Assembly: GCF_014356525.2 (NCBI RefSeq)
Contig: NC_052516.1
Location: 21,656,257-21,720,256, forward strand
Direction of reading: 5' to 3'
Source: Nilaparvata lugens
Lineage: Eukaryota > Arthropoda > Insecta > Hemiptera > Delphacidae
Length of the DNA stretch: 64,000 nt
In this document: in pieces, positions 32,201 to 44,330 of the stretch
How positions within the stretch are numbered: the first letter of the stretch is position 1
Layout of the letters: every line of letters begins with the position of its first letter
Notes under the pieces: model-generated
Told to the model about the DNA's origin: nothing
Database searches by the model: none
What the model saw: the letters and a program-made list of their open reading frames with translations, nothing else
Program-made: the position numbers and the translations under genes

Positions 32201-33197
32201 TTTGAGATATTGCTGATAAAATGCTTCACAACTTACATTATAAGTAAATTACTACAGAAAAAATGGAAGATGCATTTGTTCTTCAAATGCTAATCAATTA
32301 ATAATTATTTTTTATTGGGATTCTCGTTGAATAATAATTATTAATTACTACAGTAGAAGCCCATGAAAGTAGGCTGTGCTGTTTGTTGTTGGATTCTAGT
32401 AGAATAACTTGAGTTAAACCTTAATTCTTGATGTTAATTGCATCATAACCCGTTTTTTGAACTATTTTTAACGACACTACAGTTTAATTTTTGAATATTA
32501 GTTATTAAATCTAGTACTCACTGTGGAGCGATTCCGGATTATTTAAATCCATTTTCAACACTGTTGTCTTCATCTTGATGAAAAATTATGAATATGCATC
32601 ACGACCATTACATTAACTAATAATCATTATCATCTTTGTTAGTTGATTCAAATCGTAAATTTGTAACTCTACTTATTTTGTAGTGATATTAGTTGTAAAC
32701 CATATCGCTTTAACCATATAATCAAAACTCCAGTTAATTTAGTACAGATCAGCTCTGTATTTGTTTCAACACTTGAAAGTTTCAATGACTTGCGCCCTCT
32801 GCTTTCAATTGTTGCTAACACCAGCCGGTGCGAGAGAGAGAGGGAGTACCAGCGACTCCAATAGGAATTAGGCTGGAAAATTGTTTTTCTTTCTTCGGGC
32901 GAGTTTTCTCAGCTAAGTTCACTCTGGAAAATTACGGCCAATTCGTGAAAACAAGACGACTGAGTTTTCCCCTCCTCGTCTTACTCGTTTCCTTTATCTT
33001 TGATACACACACACTTTTGTCAGTTTCTTTCTTTTTCTTGGCTGCTCACGCAACTGTTGACCTTGCTTGGTCTTTACTGGAATATCACGGACTCCTTTCT
33101 TTCCATCTCTCTCTCTCTTTCTCTCGGTGTGAGTCACTGTGAGGAAGTTCATTCACATCTTTTGCTGCTTGTTTGTTTTGATCAGATCGTGATTCAA
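32201..33197. other. AT-rich DNA with one slightly GC-richer patch
   Basis: 32810-33180 is less AT-rich (GCCGGTGCGAGAGAGAGAG; GGGCGAGTTTTC; CTCTCTCTTTCTCTC). It might be a cryptic regulatory patch, but no TATA/initiator pair or coding frame could be supported. Confidence 0.35.
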
Positions 33198-33275
33198 CCA
33201 GTGAGTATAGAATGTAATTTACATTCTAATTACATTATATTTCATGGAATGTAAATTAAATTCTATACTCACTGG
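33198..33275. repeat. 78-bp inverted repeat
   Basis: CCAGTGAGTATAGAATGTAA at the left and TTCTATACTCACTGG at the right are the outer ends of two arms of about 29 bp with one mismatch, around an AT-rich loop. Confidence 0.75.
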
Positions 33276-33399
33276 ATTCAACTTGTTTTTAATGTATAGA
33301 AAATGATATCCATTAAATTTCCACCCTTAGCCGATCAAAGCCATTGTTGGAATAGGCGTAATATAAAGAATGTCTGAAGGAACGAGAGTAAATTATTTC

Positions 33400-33690
33400 A
33401 ACAGCTGATTAAAGCCGTAATCCACTTTTCATATTCAATCGTCAATTAATCACGGTTAAATTTAATAGACGTACATGCAACCGTTGGTGAATTCTTTTGA
33501 ATTTTCTTTTTTTTTAAAAGTTCCCAGTTGATTGTAATTTGTGCAGTTCAATTGACCCAAGAACAAAGTTCAGTTAGTTGCTCAATATTAGCCACCTATG
33601 CTATGAATCTTCATTTAATTGGTTCCCATATTTAACCGTCAATTAATGACGGTTAAATATAATAGACATACGTGCAACCGTCATTGAATT
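33400..33690. mobile_element. two family F-derived fragments
   Basis: Both 33440-33490 and 33625-33685 read CGTCAATTAATSACGGTTAA followed by ATAGACRTACRTGCAACCGT. The segment between them also repeats (AAAGTTCAGTTAGTTGC-like text near 33560 and 33745). The pattern suggests a local duplication of about 190 bp that carries a family F end. Confidence 0.5.
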
Positions 33691-34954
33691 ATATGGCATT
33701 CTCTTCAGTAAAAGTTCGCCTTTGAATGTAGTTACAGTTCAATTCACCTATGAACGGAGTTCAATTAGTTTGAGAAATAACCATGTTTTTGAATCTAATT
33801 TTGGTAGAGATGGACAAATTTCATCCGTTCAAATAGTTCCAATCTTGAGTACTCTTATGAATGTATTTCTCAATTTCATTTTCCTCTCTTTTTTTCTGAA
33901 TCCACCATTCACTAAACTTCTAGAATGATTATTCGATTACAAATAACTATATCACTTGTCTACTTCTATTGTCACCAGAAATTCATTGTTATCTGGTTAT
34001 ATGTTTGTGACATTTCCAGTTTACTAGTCAGTGCTACTTCCATCATTACCAAATATATTCTCTGTAAAGTGGTTACAACTTGTAAGCTGTAACTAGGAGT
34101 CATTTCCAGTTACAATAACGGTTCCAACTGGTAGATACTATCTTTCAAAGTGAATTACTAATGATGTGAACCCAACTTTTAACTAGTTTGCTATACCTGT
34201 TGCAACTCCCTACATCTATATTCTCAGACTACATACTTAGTTGCAAACTATGAGTATTATTACCCTGGCAATATTCCTCATTCTATAACTACGTACTGTG
34301 CAGGGGACGAACAAAATTATTCGTAAATTCATAGATACATGCTAGAATTGATATGTGAATATCTTATATCCTATTCACACTTGCTCTATGGATTTGTAAA
34401 GTTCAGTAATATAGGCTACTATACATCTATTGTCAAGTAAAAAGTAAAAAAAAAACTTTTTTTTTATTGTCAAGTGATCTGGTTCGATATTCGATAGCTC
34501 TTGCAGTAATAATGTAAATTCTGGTTTGAATTTGAACCTGTATTATACTAGTAGTTCTATGAACAGTAGATCTCACACAGTTTTCTCATCCACAAGTATC
34601 TGGTGTCACTTGTTCGCCGGCTTCTCCAGACATCATTCTGTGTAATGCATGCAATGAATAATCCACTTGTCAGCTGATTGATTATGAATAACTCTATAGT
34701 CTGATTAATCCTATCTTCAGAGTAGATGATATATATAGTGATATCGGAGTATGGAGGAAATTTCTTTTCCTTTCATATTATCCTTAAAATTCAAAATTAC
34801 ATCGACGCGCACTTAAAAAAGGAATATTCCTGCCAAATCTCATAGAATTCTATCAACGCGTTTGGCCGTAAATGCGTTACATGTATACGAAAGAAAATCA
34901 GAGTTAAAACATAGACCTCACTGCTTTCGGTCAAATATCGATATAAATTAATGA

Positions 34955-35160
34955 AGATTTTAAATGTATTTGTACATATACAGGTGTAACAAGTATGTAA
35001 ATTATTGTCAGCAGTACCTGGAATTACTCATTTAATCATATAATGTAGATGTACATTAATGAAGATTTTCAATGTATTTATATATCATGTACACTATTAG
35101 CACAGGTATATCAACTACATAAATTGTTAGCAGTACCTGGAACTACTCTGTTAATAGTCT
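34955..35160. repeat. two-copy tandem duplication (about 105 bp)
   Basis: TTAATGAAGATTTTAAATGT and TTAATGAAGATTTTCAATGT begin two units about 105 bp apart. Both then carry ACAGGTGTAACAAG or ACAGGTATATCAAC and CAGCAGTACCTGGAATTACT or TAGCAGTACCTGGAACTACT. Confidence 0.65.
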
Positions 35161-35389
35161 GATAGAGTTAATGGTGTGGGAGGTTTCTATTGAAACAGTC
35201 ATCAACAGCATCATTGTCATCGTCATGATTTTCAACACTAACATCATTAATATAGGAGACAATCTCATTGGTTTCCCCAGAATATGGGTTGTGTATTATC
35301 TCTTTGGTGTGGTGTATTATGTATCAGTATTGATTGGGTGCCTGTGTAATCAATTCTCAAAGGTGTTTCCTTCAAGAGATATATCTCTA

Positions 35390-35560
35390 TGATTGAAAAT
35401 TAATGTTCAAAAGCATAGAGTAGCTCCATCAAAAGGATCGCTATATTTAGTTCATAAGATTCAGATTAATTAAATTTTTACCATTAAAATTTTAAAATTA
35501 ATGTACAATAACATAGAATAGCTCCATCAAAAGGACTACCATTAGATTCAGATTAATTCA
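35390..35560. repeat. two-copy tandem duplication (about 100 bp)
   Basis: AAATTAATGTTCAAAAGCAT with TAGCTCCATCAAAAGGA recurs as AAATTAATGTACAATAACAT with TAGCTCCATCAAAAGGA, each followed by AGATTCAGATTAATT. It lies just 3' of the 34955 duplication, making this a zone of repeated slippage. Confidence 0.65.
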
Positions 35561-35572
35561 AGTTTTCATATT

Positions 35573-35707
35573 GAGGCCCGATTTCTAGGATACCTAGAAA
35601 TGGGATATCCATTTATGGATTATTCTATAGCATATGGAATCCAATGGACCGTTGAATCATTATTCGATCTATAGGGTCGTTGGTACAAATTATCTAGAAA
35701 CCGGGTC
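35573..35707. mobile_element. foldback element, family J
   Basis: GAGGCCCGATTTCTAGGATA at the left is complementary to TTATCTAGAAACCGGGTC at the right. The ends match the interrupted element at 19686-20104. Short AT-rich interior, no ORF. Confidence 0.6.
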
Positions 35708-35737
35708 GAGACGGTTAATTATTTGAAATATTGATAA

Positions 35738-35930
35738 CCGATGTCATGGAGGACAAATGAAACAAAACTTCTATAAAATTCATCCATTATATATAACAAT
35801 TTGAAGAAGAAAAATGTTTTAAGCAATACCGATTTCATGGAGGGCTAGTAAAACAAAAAGTTTATAAAATTCATCCATTATATATAACAATTTGAAAAAT
35901 AAAAAGGTTTTGAGCAATACCTTTGTTCTA
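35738..35930. repeat. two-copy tandem duplication (about 92 bp)
   Basis: CGATGTCATGGAGG and CGATTTCATGGAGG start two units. Each continues with ATAAAATTCATCCATTATAT followed by ATAACAATTTGAA, and then with GTTTT and AGCAATACC. Few changes separate the copies. Confidence 0.75.
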
Positions 35931-36639
35931 TCCTTAGATAATTCCTTTCTGTTAAATCTACGAGTATCAACTAGTTTTCCATTATGAAAAACAGCCAAAA
36001 TTACGAAAAATAATTCCAAAATTACGAAAAATCCCAATCACGACATAAATCTTCACAACACAACCCTCCACATAAAAACTAAACCTTCTGCAATGTTGCA
36101 CAAACACCCCATTAAAAGGGTTGTTGCTACAGGTGGTCTCAATTTTATTTATTATCGCTGGTGGGGTTGATTTAATTGCAGGATTACCTTGGAAATTACA
36201 CATGCACCACCCATGTATGAAATGATAACTATACATGGAAAATATGTATGTATACTTCATTAGAGGGATGCAAGTGTTAGTAATGACTTGGCCAACCCTT
36301 ACCGTCCCCCCCTCGTACCACTAAAACACCCCACTATTACTTCATTTCCTTACGCTAATCACTTTAGAACTGTATGTAGACCTGAGCGCGGTTTTATGAG
36401 CGTACCACGTTATTAAACTCTACTAATCCTCAAATTTACTCTCTCTATCGCTCTCTCAACTTGTTTAAAACAATTTCCAGAAATGTATATACTAGTCTCT
36501 CTTCAACTTTTACTCTCTGACGCTCTCCCACTTTCTCTCATTCTCGCTCTCTCTCTCTCTCTTAAATCTCAATATCGCACTCTCTCACTTAGTTAAGGTT
36601 TTCTAAGTTATTTGTTTTCTTTTGCTTTAGTTCATTGTT

Positions 36640-36770
36640 TTATGATGTTGTTTTAGTTTTAACTTAGAATTGTATGGAGGGTTAAGTGTAAGAGAGGGCC
36701 GGCTGCGCTCTAACTTCGCCCTCCTAGGTTTTTAATAAAGGCAGCGATTCAATTCTATTCTCTCTCTCTC
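36640..36770 (+). repeat. retroelement 3'-end-like fragment
   Basis: GAGAGGGCCGGCTGCGCTCT, AACTTCGCCCTCCTAGG, TTTTTAATAAAGGCAGCG, then a CT microsatellite. A GC-richer hairpin-like core followed by AATAAA and simple repeat resembles a 5'-truncated non-LTR element. A small relative is at 7890-7950. Confidence 0.5.
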
Positions 36771-37199
36771 TGACTCACACACCGCTTTAAACAATTACCA
36801 GAGTTTGTTTCTATGTACAAGACATGAATATAAAATAGAGTAGAAAGGTATGGGAGTCAAGTTTAGAGGGTTTATAATTTGTTTGCATCAGTATAACACA
36901 ATGGGAAGCATTGTTGAAGGATAAATGCGTGTATTCATGGAAATTTGTGTAATTTGCGAGTGTATTTGTGTAAAGTGTGGGTGTATTTGTTCAATTTGTA
37001 GGTGTGCTAGTTACTATGAGTATTATAGCGAGAAAATTAAGTGTAGTATGGTATCATGGAACAAAGCAGTAATGACTTCATTTGTTTTTAAGTTGGTGTA
37101 AACTTTGAAAACGGTAGGTGATTAGAGGGAAGTTTCACGGGAGATTTTCAGTGCATGTTATACCGGTTGTAGCCAGCGGATAAAACTTTGATTAATTTG

Positions 37200-37430
37200 C
37201 GTGGAAGAAAGGTGGGTAGGTATAGGAATTACTCATAGGAGATAAAAGAGTAAGAGAAAGGTGAGGAAGGGATGAGAAAGTATGAAGGGGATAAAAATTA
37301 GAGATGGTAGAGAGGTAAAAGTCGAGGAGAAGTAAAAGTGAGAAAGGGAATGGAAAGATGAAATTTGAGAAATTGATGAAGAAGAACAAAATTGAAAATG
37401 GAAAAAGAGGAGGAAGTTAATATCAGTCAT
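37200..37430. repeat. purine-rich tract
   Basis: The + strand is G/A-rich without a clear unit (GGTGAGGAAGGGATGAGAAA; GAAAGGGAATGGAAAG). Minus-strand Phe/Ser/Leu frames here are artefacts. Confidence 0.55.
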
Positions 37431-37439
37431 GTACAATTA

Positions 37440-37530
37440 TTACACTTGAGTAAGAAGGTACATCAGGCTTATGCCCAAAACTGGCCCTTCTCAAATTTTT
37501 ACTAAAGTCCAAATTGAATTGTAGGCTAAT
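37440..37530 (-). repeat. family C retroelement-tail-like repeat
   Basis: CATCAGGCTTATGCCCAAAA followed by CTGGCCCTTCTCAAATTTTT is the reverse-oriented family core. Confidence 0.55.
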
Positions 37531-37899
37531 TTACCATCACTTATTAAAATAATTAACAAATATGGAGGATATACTAATGAAAACTAAAAAGTTGGAGGAA
37601 AGGAAATCAAAGCAATTGAGGAAAAAAAATTAATGGGAAAAATGAAAAAATATATAGATTCATGAAATAGAAATAAGTTGACTTAGAAATGTTCACATAT
37701 ATTGGCAACCCGCAAATGACGTATGAATACCTCCATAAGAACCAATCAAATTCTTTTTCCAATCAGCAGTGTAGTAATCCAGTGGAATTTGGAACTTCGA
37801 ATACATAATATATAATACATATATATTTCGAATACATATATTTCCCATAATTATCAATGGTATATTCTCAGGTTCCTCCAACTTTGCAGGGACTTCCCG

Positions 37900-38015
37900 T
37901 TTTTAATATAGTTATGTATAATCCTATTTTTTTTTTCATTTTTCATTATACTGTCTTTTACTTCTTTTTGTCATTGTAATTATGTTTTTTGGGACAAATA
38001 AAGATTTGATTTGAT
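37900..38015 (+). repeat. LINE-type 3' tail
   Basis: T-rich stretch, TTGTCATTGTAATTATG, GGGACAAATAAAGATTTGAT, and then (TTGAT)n. An AATAAA signal followed by a short simple repeat is characteristic of insect non-LTR retrotransposon ends. A reverse-oriented end of similar type (AAATCAAATCAAAATTTATT) is at 47404-47440. Confidence 0.5.
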
Positions 38016-38254
38016 TCTGTTCCTGTCGAAAAGGACAGAAACCAATTGGAGTGTTGACATCTGCAAACATCACATGTTATAAACACTCTCATAAGAACTA
38101 ATAACATTGTTCTAGTCCGGCAGAGCCGAATATCATTGGAAAACAGGGCTTGAATGAACAGCCGTTTTTTGCTAATCCTGCCGATAACCCGATAAATGGT
38201 CGGCTATCAACCGGACAGCCTACTGACGTGTGCGATGGCCCATGATTAGCGTTC

Positions 38255-38632
38255 ACTATAGTCACATTCACATCATACTGTCAGCATCCCGGATAAATAT
38301 CATCCAGAGCTTTCCATTCAACCAATACTGTCACATTATAGTGAATTTCCCTTCAGTGGGATTCATTTTGAACTGTCCGCACTTCTCATATACACAACAT
38401 GAATGTTTCCCATTCAAACTATACTGACAGTTTGAAGTGGATCTTGTCACTATACATGGGGTTCTCGAAGTGATGAATTGTTTGAGATTATCCCTGACGC
38501 CTACAATACGGGACTATATTGCCGGGTTATATCATGGTTGTGAGATTTATTTTAAATTGTCAGCATTTTCTCGTGAGTAATATCGTTGCTTCCTATTCAA
38601 CGAATGCTGAAAGTTGAAGGGAGGGTCACGAT
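38255..38632 (-). repeat. three family E hairpin units
   Basis: Two units abut at 38255-38450 (CATACTGTCAGCATCC, then CAACCAATACTGTC; GAACTGTCCGCAC, then CATTCAAACTATACTGACAG). A third lies at 38541-38632 (AAATTGTCAGCATTTTCTCG, then CAACGAATGCTGAAAG). The flanks retain the CACTATA-type outer motif. Confidence 0.6.
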
Positions 38633-39289
38633 ATCTATTGCACTATAAATCTGTGGGCCAACAAATCACGTGCTATCTGAACGTTTGAATTTTAGAGCCT
38701 CTCTTCTTCAATCGACTGGAACTCGATGTTGGGAGGATGTGAGAGCTATTATAGACTAATCAATGTATGACACGAATTTTTCTCCAAAATTTTCCTTTAA
38801 GTGTGGGCACTCACCAGTTAGTCAAGACAAGACACGTTCAGTCACAATACTTCACATAGTACTCAATGAAGATAGAGAGTTCCGAATGATCTCATTTTAT
38901 TCAGAATTTCATAATCTAGAAAAAAGGTGAGAGCAAATTTTTCTGTCCGATTACGAGATTTGGCAGAAATAGCTGAAAACTGGAGAATGAGCCGAAAGTA
39001 CGAGGTTTTTGGGCCACCCTGTATCTAGCACAAGGAAATTTTGCATGAAGAAATGGTTCTGGACTTCTCTTATGTACCCAAATAATATATTGAAAAATCA
39101 GAACTACAATATAAATTGCATGCATCAATGTATATAGTGACTGGGCTATAGATAAAATAATAAGGTACTCTTTGTGCTATTTTTCTTTCAAATTTATAGG
39201 TGACAAAATACAAGATATGGTTAGAATTTCACATGTACAATTTTTATAAAAACGCTGCGAATTTGAAAACATGATAGAGTGAACTTCTA

Positions 39290-39560
39290 AATTTTGAGGG
39301 GAGTGAAAAGTGCCCCAAATGTATGAGAAGATCAGAAGACATCCCCTTGAAGTTTATGGGGGAGATAAATGTACCCCCTACTTACAGTTCTAAAAGGGGA
39401 GAGATCACCACTGCTGTATGTTGAGGGGGAAAAGTAAATACAACTCACAAATTCCGAAGGGGGTAAAACACCCCGTGTGAATGAAAGGAAGGGAGGAGCC
39501 CTTGAACCCCCAAAGTGAATAAGCTGGAACGAGTTGTACCCCCTTACATGATAAGGAAGG
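39290..39560. repeat. degenerate minisatellite with alternating G-runs and C-runs
   Basis: Units of roughly 55-65 bp alternate GGGGGAGATAAATGTACCCC, AGGGGAGAGATCACC, GAGGGGGAAAAGTAAAT, GAAGGGGGTAAAACACCCC and GAGTTGTACCCCCTTACA. A 78-codon minus-strand frame runs through it because the unit length is near a multiple of three. It is not a gene. Confidence 0.65.
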
Positions 39561-39699
39561 TTATACATAGTACCACTGAACCAATAACTGGAGCAACATA
39601 TATTTCATTCACATAACTTGAGGCATATACGCATTATTAAAGCCTACAAGGGTATCATCATTCACCCCAAACAGATGACATATGGGGCTGATGAATGTG

Positions 39700-40660
39700 T
39701 GTTCCTCTGAGAGAGAGAGAAATGTGAAAGAAATAGCTCGAGGAAGAGAGAGTATGTGAGAATATGAGAGAGTAGAAGAAAATAAGAGAGTGAGAATAGG
39801 AGAGAGAGAATATGAGAGAGTAGAAGAAAATGAGAGAAAGAGAGAAAGAATATCTGAGAATATGAGAGAGTAGAAGAAAATAAGAGAGAGAAGGAGAGAG
39901 AGAATATGAGAGAGTAAAAGAAAATAAGAAAAAGAGATAATATCTGAGAATATGAGAGGACAGATAAATTGAGAGAGAGAGACTGAATGAAGAGGCCTTA
40001 GAGAAGAATGTAGAGGCAAAGAAAAGAGGAAGATAGTGATAGAAGGCAATCTTTTAGAAGAGAAAGTGAGAGGGAAAGGGGTGAGAGAGAGTGGGTGAGA
40101 AAGTTGCAGTAGGTGAAAAGGCATTGGAGAAGAATACAGGAAAGCAAGGGAAAAAGGATGATAGAGACAGGGAGGAAGCTTTAATGGAATATAATATAGG
40201 GAGTAGATGGAGAGCGTAGTTGGTGGTGAAGAGGGAGGGAATGTAGGAGAAGAGAAAAGAAAAATAAAAATGTTGAAGGAGAAGAACATGGTTAAAATGA
40301 CAAAGAGAGACGATAAAGGTAAAACAAAACTATAGAAACAGTGAGAGAATTGAGGGTAGTTGGCAAGGAGGATGATATTGGAGGAAGAACAGGATAAAGG
40401 AGAAGAAAATACGGTTGAAACGACAAGGAGAGACAAAAGAGATAAGGAGAAGCGATTGTAACAGTGGGAGAAAAAGAGGAAGAGCAATAGGAATCGAGAG
40501 TAGTTGGCAAGGAGGATGATATTGCGGGAAGAGAACATGGAGAAGAGAAGGAGAACGTGTAGAGTAAGAAAAAGAGAGAGGAAAAAGAGTAGAAGTAGGA
40601 TGTAGATGGAGAAGAAGAAAAAGAAGAAGAAGAACGAGGAAGGAACGGGCGAAGATGAAG
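39700..40660. repeat. polypurine tract with AGAGAGAATATGAGAGAG units
   Basis: About 950 bp of G/A-rich + strand. 39725-39970 is a diverged array of GAGAATATGAGAGAGTAGAA units. Two units of about 120 bp near 40285-40380 and 40405-40525 share AGTTGGCAAGGAGGATGATA. The 309- and 136-codon minus-strand frames are Ser/Leu/Phe-rich repeat products. Confidence 0.8.
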
Positions 40661-41864
40661 AAGAGCTGACATATTATGCGAAACTTTCCGGCTGTCACGC
40701 ATGTCATGGTGAATTCCTCAGTATGGCGGGTCCCGCCTCAAAAAGCTATGCCTGCAAATGTGTCACAAGTCACCAACCGACACAAATTTCATCAACCAGC
40801 CAACACACCATGAATCTTACCATATTTTTGCCCTTTCACCCTGACACCATTGCTTGAGTGGGAATCAATGATGTCACCCATACGGAATACTGACATCTTC
40901 AAGTGAATGTCACTGTAGAAGTCACAAAATGCCTCAAGCGAACGCTTTTAATTGATAAATATTTTCCAAGTTGTCAGGAAGAAGATGTATGTTTGCAAAA
41001 ATGCATGACGAATGTTGGGTTTGGATATAACGTATTTTGAAGCTGAAGGATAAGCTAAGGGGAGCTAAAAGATTTGAAAGGATAGTTAACGATGATTTCA
41101 GTGACTAACAAACGTTTTTGAACACATTCCGTTTTCCATTATGGAGATAAATGTGAAGATATCCTATTTGAACAATTTTGCAAGTTTTTGCAATTTGAGT
41201 TTGGTGAGTAATTACTAGAGATGTATTATTCACTGTTTGATGAGAGACATATGATTTAAAAGGATGCTGTGACTGACAAAAATGACATTGAACACAATTC
41301 ATTCTAAATTATGAATCAAGTGTGATTATGAATCAATTCAATCGAATTTGACTTATGATGCATGATTTTGGACCGCCTTGACGAGCCGAGAAGAATGAAG
41401 TTTAGTACGATGAAATCTGAGCATTGTGTCAGAAGTTATAAGTGTTTGAAATTTTGAAACTTGTGGAGAGGAAAGAACAAGAAGTACAGGAAGAAACATA
41501 GGAATATAATGAAGAAGAGGAAAATTAGTCATGGTTAGATATAGTTGAGGATGAAAAACTAATGAGAACAAAAATGATGCTAGGAAACTATTTAGAGAAA
41601 CAAATTTCGTAGAACATGATGCAAAGAAGAAGGTAGAGAACAAGAAGAAAAAAGTAATACTAGAAGCAACACGAGGTAAATACTAGCAATTAGTAGGGAC
41701 CACCCCTATACCTTGTCCCTCTGCAAACTAGTTCCAAAGAATGTTGAACAACAAATTCTGACGAAAACAAATAGATGAGTTTGCTGTTATGTTGCCGCCG
41801 AGCGCCGACTCTGGTTGCGAATTGCTCCAGAAGCAATTAGCGAGGCTGCATCACCAGATTTACT

Positions 41865-41935
41865 GCGAACTGTAAACATTGGTTAAATGGGAAGAAGTGA
41901 TCTGACATATGCTGACAGTTTAAACTGAATCTGAC
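41865..41935 (+). repeat. family E hairpin repeat
   Basis: GAACTGTAAACATTGGTTAA, ATGGGAAGAAGTGATC, then ATATGCTGACAGTTTAAACT match the family consensus in forward orientation. Confidence 0.5.
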
Positions 41936-42082
41936 TGCAGTTTCCTCTGTTCTCGCTTGTCCGTCCATTAGAAGTTTGGCAAATATTGACACAAACTGCA
42001 GAGAAATTTGAGATGTGTGTGTTCATATGGAGAGAAAATCTCTAGTTGCTAGTTGGAGTATAGTATTGTGAAAGCTTACCAA

Positions 42083-42216
42083 CATAGAGAAACAATAGCG
42101 TAAGTAGATATCCTATGGTATAGGGCGTTTATGTCGCAACTTTTACTGTTAACTCAAGCCGATTATTGTAGATTTTTACTGTTTTGGCTACTGCTTATGC
42201 TATTACTTCTCTATGG
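42083..42216. mobile_element. MITE-like element, family G, with 6-bp target duplication
   Basis: CATAGAGAAACAATAGCGTA, AGTAGATATCCTATGGTATA, GGGCGTTTATGTCGCAACTT and TCAAGCCGAT, ending TGCTATTACTTCTCTATGG. TACCAA flanks it on both sides (42077-42082 and 42217-42222). It is an internally deleted version of 14909-15191: the left arm is full length, the right arm only about 25 bp. Confidence 0.85.
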
Positions 42217-42820
42217 TACCAAACTGTAAGGAACGATAATTCTAGTTGAACTCTATTGATGGCTTATGAAGTCATTTTTTCTAATTTGTATCTAATCAGA
42301 GACAAAAACGTATATCCATTCGAATATCCATCCAATCAACATATTTCATAAATGTTCATCCAGCTATGTGACATGGAATTTTAAGAAAAAAAAAATAGTC
42401 ATATAATGAGTGAGGATTTGGGTGTTTTCACGAGGTATATTCTATTCTATAAGTTTTCGAGGTGTAACATCAGTTTTAAATTGAATACAAACATGAATCT
42501 GAACCAATATATAACTTGAATCTAACTAATATCGGTGTTCAAACCCTGGTTAGAGTTCGAGTTTGAGATAGCTTGAGTTGGAGATCAATCATTATTACAA
42601 CTAGCCTTTGAGAGTAGACGTCAATATTGTGTTTGTCCTCCACCACAGTGAGCCTCCAAACTACACCATTATTGCTTTGAATCCCAGGGGAAGGGTGGTT
42701 TGTTCCAGTTTCTATGTACTGCAAATACAACTTTGTATACTACCTAGATATTATTTGTGATCCACTGGATGCTCAACTACAGTATAAAACTACTGTAATG
42801 ATATCAGGATTTCTTTCAGA

Positions 42821-43036
42821 GTAGTAGGTAACCCGTGCTCCGCAAGGGTCTATTTTGAAACTTGACGTAATGAAATTCTTGAAGAATTGAAAATATGCCT
42901 ATAACCATCCTCAGTCAATTAAAAATTTCTGTGCTAAAATTTCAAGTTAATCAGTCCAGAAGTGATGATGTGTCAAACATAATTTTCCCATCCCATACGT
43001 ATATATAAGCCAGTTCTTTACTTCATTATAGTATAG
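42821..43036 (+). mobile_element. short interspersed element, family B (solo copy)
   Basis: GTAGTAGGTAACCCGTGCTC, CGCAAGGGTCTATTTTGAAA, CTTGACGTAATGAAATTC, then GCCAGTTCTTTACTTCATTA and TAGTATAG. The layout matches the copy at 19746, and the first bases closely match the end of the large element at 59531. Confidence 0.75.
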
Positions 43037-43446
43037 ATAACATAAATAGGTCTACTCCTCATCCAAACAATAGTGACATTGAAGGGAATCGCACTGTTTA
43101 TCGATATTATTTACTGCCTTAGATTAGCTTTCTGCATATATCGATATATACTGTCAAAGACTGTGAAATCCATTTTCTATGAGCCTCACTATCTTTGAAT
43201 CACATAAATGAATAAATAAATGAATACATTAAAAATATCTATAATCATTATCATAGATGACTTACTTATAATAGAATAACTAATCCAATTTTGTTGCTCT
43301 TTATTGTACCATTTGGTCCCATGTCTACAATTCCTATTTTGTTACTGTATATCGTTATGTAACATTTTACTATGTCCATGAACTCTTTTGTAGTATGTGA
43401 AATTGGAACTGTATCGAATGCACAGTGGGTAGTAGGATGGTATGGA

Positions 43447-43615
43447 CTTCCGACTGTCAGCATTGTAAGAATGGGTAGCATTGAATTTTTAAATAAGGAA
43501 TGCTGACAGATTGAAAGGGATCGTACTGACCCATGTCGTTTAGTCGAGTGTCAGCATTGGTCGAGTGGAAGGATTGTATGTTGTAAATGAGGCAAACTGA
43601 CAGTTTGTAGTGATT
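43447..43615 (+). repeat. two family E hairpin units
   Basis: GACTGTCAGCATTGTAAGAA to GGAATGCTGACAGATTGAAA, then GAGTGTCAGCATTGGTCGAG to CAAACTGACAGTTTGTAGTG. The units lie in direct tandem, as at 7145-7470. Confidence 0.65.
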
Positions 43616-43792
43616 CGCACCATAGTTTGGTCCATGTCTGTTGATAAGTACAGAGCATAGTATAGGATATATAGCTGCTGTGTGCTGGGTTCTCCGGAAC
43701 AAGCATTTTGAATTCACCCTACAGGACTTGGACTGGATGATGCTTCCGTAGTGTTTGAATATGTATGATACCGCCGCTCTTGAAGCTGCCGA

Positions 43793-43793
43793 T

Positions 43794-43836
<43 letters not shown>

Positions 43837-44330
43837 AGATAGAAAATGGGAGAGAGAGAGAGAATCATGGTAGAGAGAGAACTATAGAGAATAGTGGGAG
43901 AGAGGGAGAATCATGGGAGATAGAGAATTAGAGAGAATAATAGGAGAAAGAGAGAGAACTAGAGAGAATCATGGAGAGAGGGAGAGAGAGAATTAGAGAG
44001 AATAATGGGAGAGAGAGAGAATCATGGTAGAGAAAGAATTATAGAGAATAATGGGAGCGAGGGAGAATCATGGGAGATAGAGAATTAGAGAGAATAATGG
44101 GAGAGAGAGAGAATTACAGAGAATAATGGGAGAGAGGGAGAATCATGGGAGATAGAGAATTAGAGAGAATAATAGGAGAGAGAGAGAGAATAATGGGAGA
44201 GAGTGTTGAGGAGATGGGAGAACCAGAGAGATGAACCATATAGAGAAATGCACAAATGAGTGAAATTGTGAGGGAGAGTGAGTGGGTGAGTAAATCACTG
44301 AGTCGAAGTGAGAGAGAGGGAAATACGGTT
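43793..44330. repeat. (GA)n and AGAGAGAATAATGGG minisatellite
   Basis: A pure (GA) run at 43796-43834 leads into about a dozen units of 30-45 bp combining AGAGAGAATAATGGGAG and GGGAGAATCATGGGAGATAG. Polypurine on the + strand throughout. No gene. Confidence 0.85.

Noticed and set aside
39609..40538. 309-codon frame on the - strand
   Set aside because: The reverse of a polypurine tract; Ser/Leu/Phe-rich low-complexity product without start context or domain.
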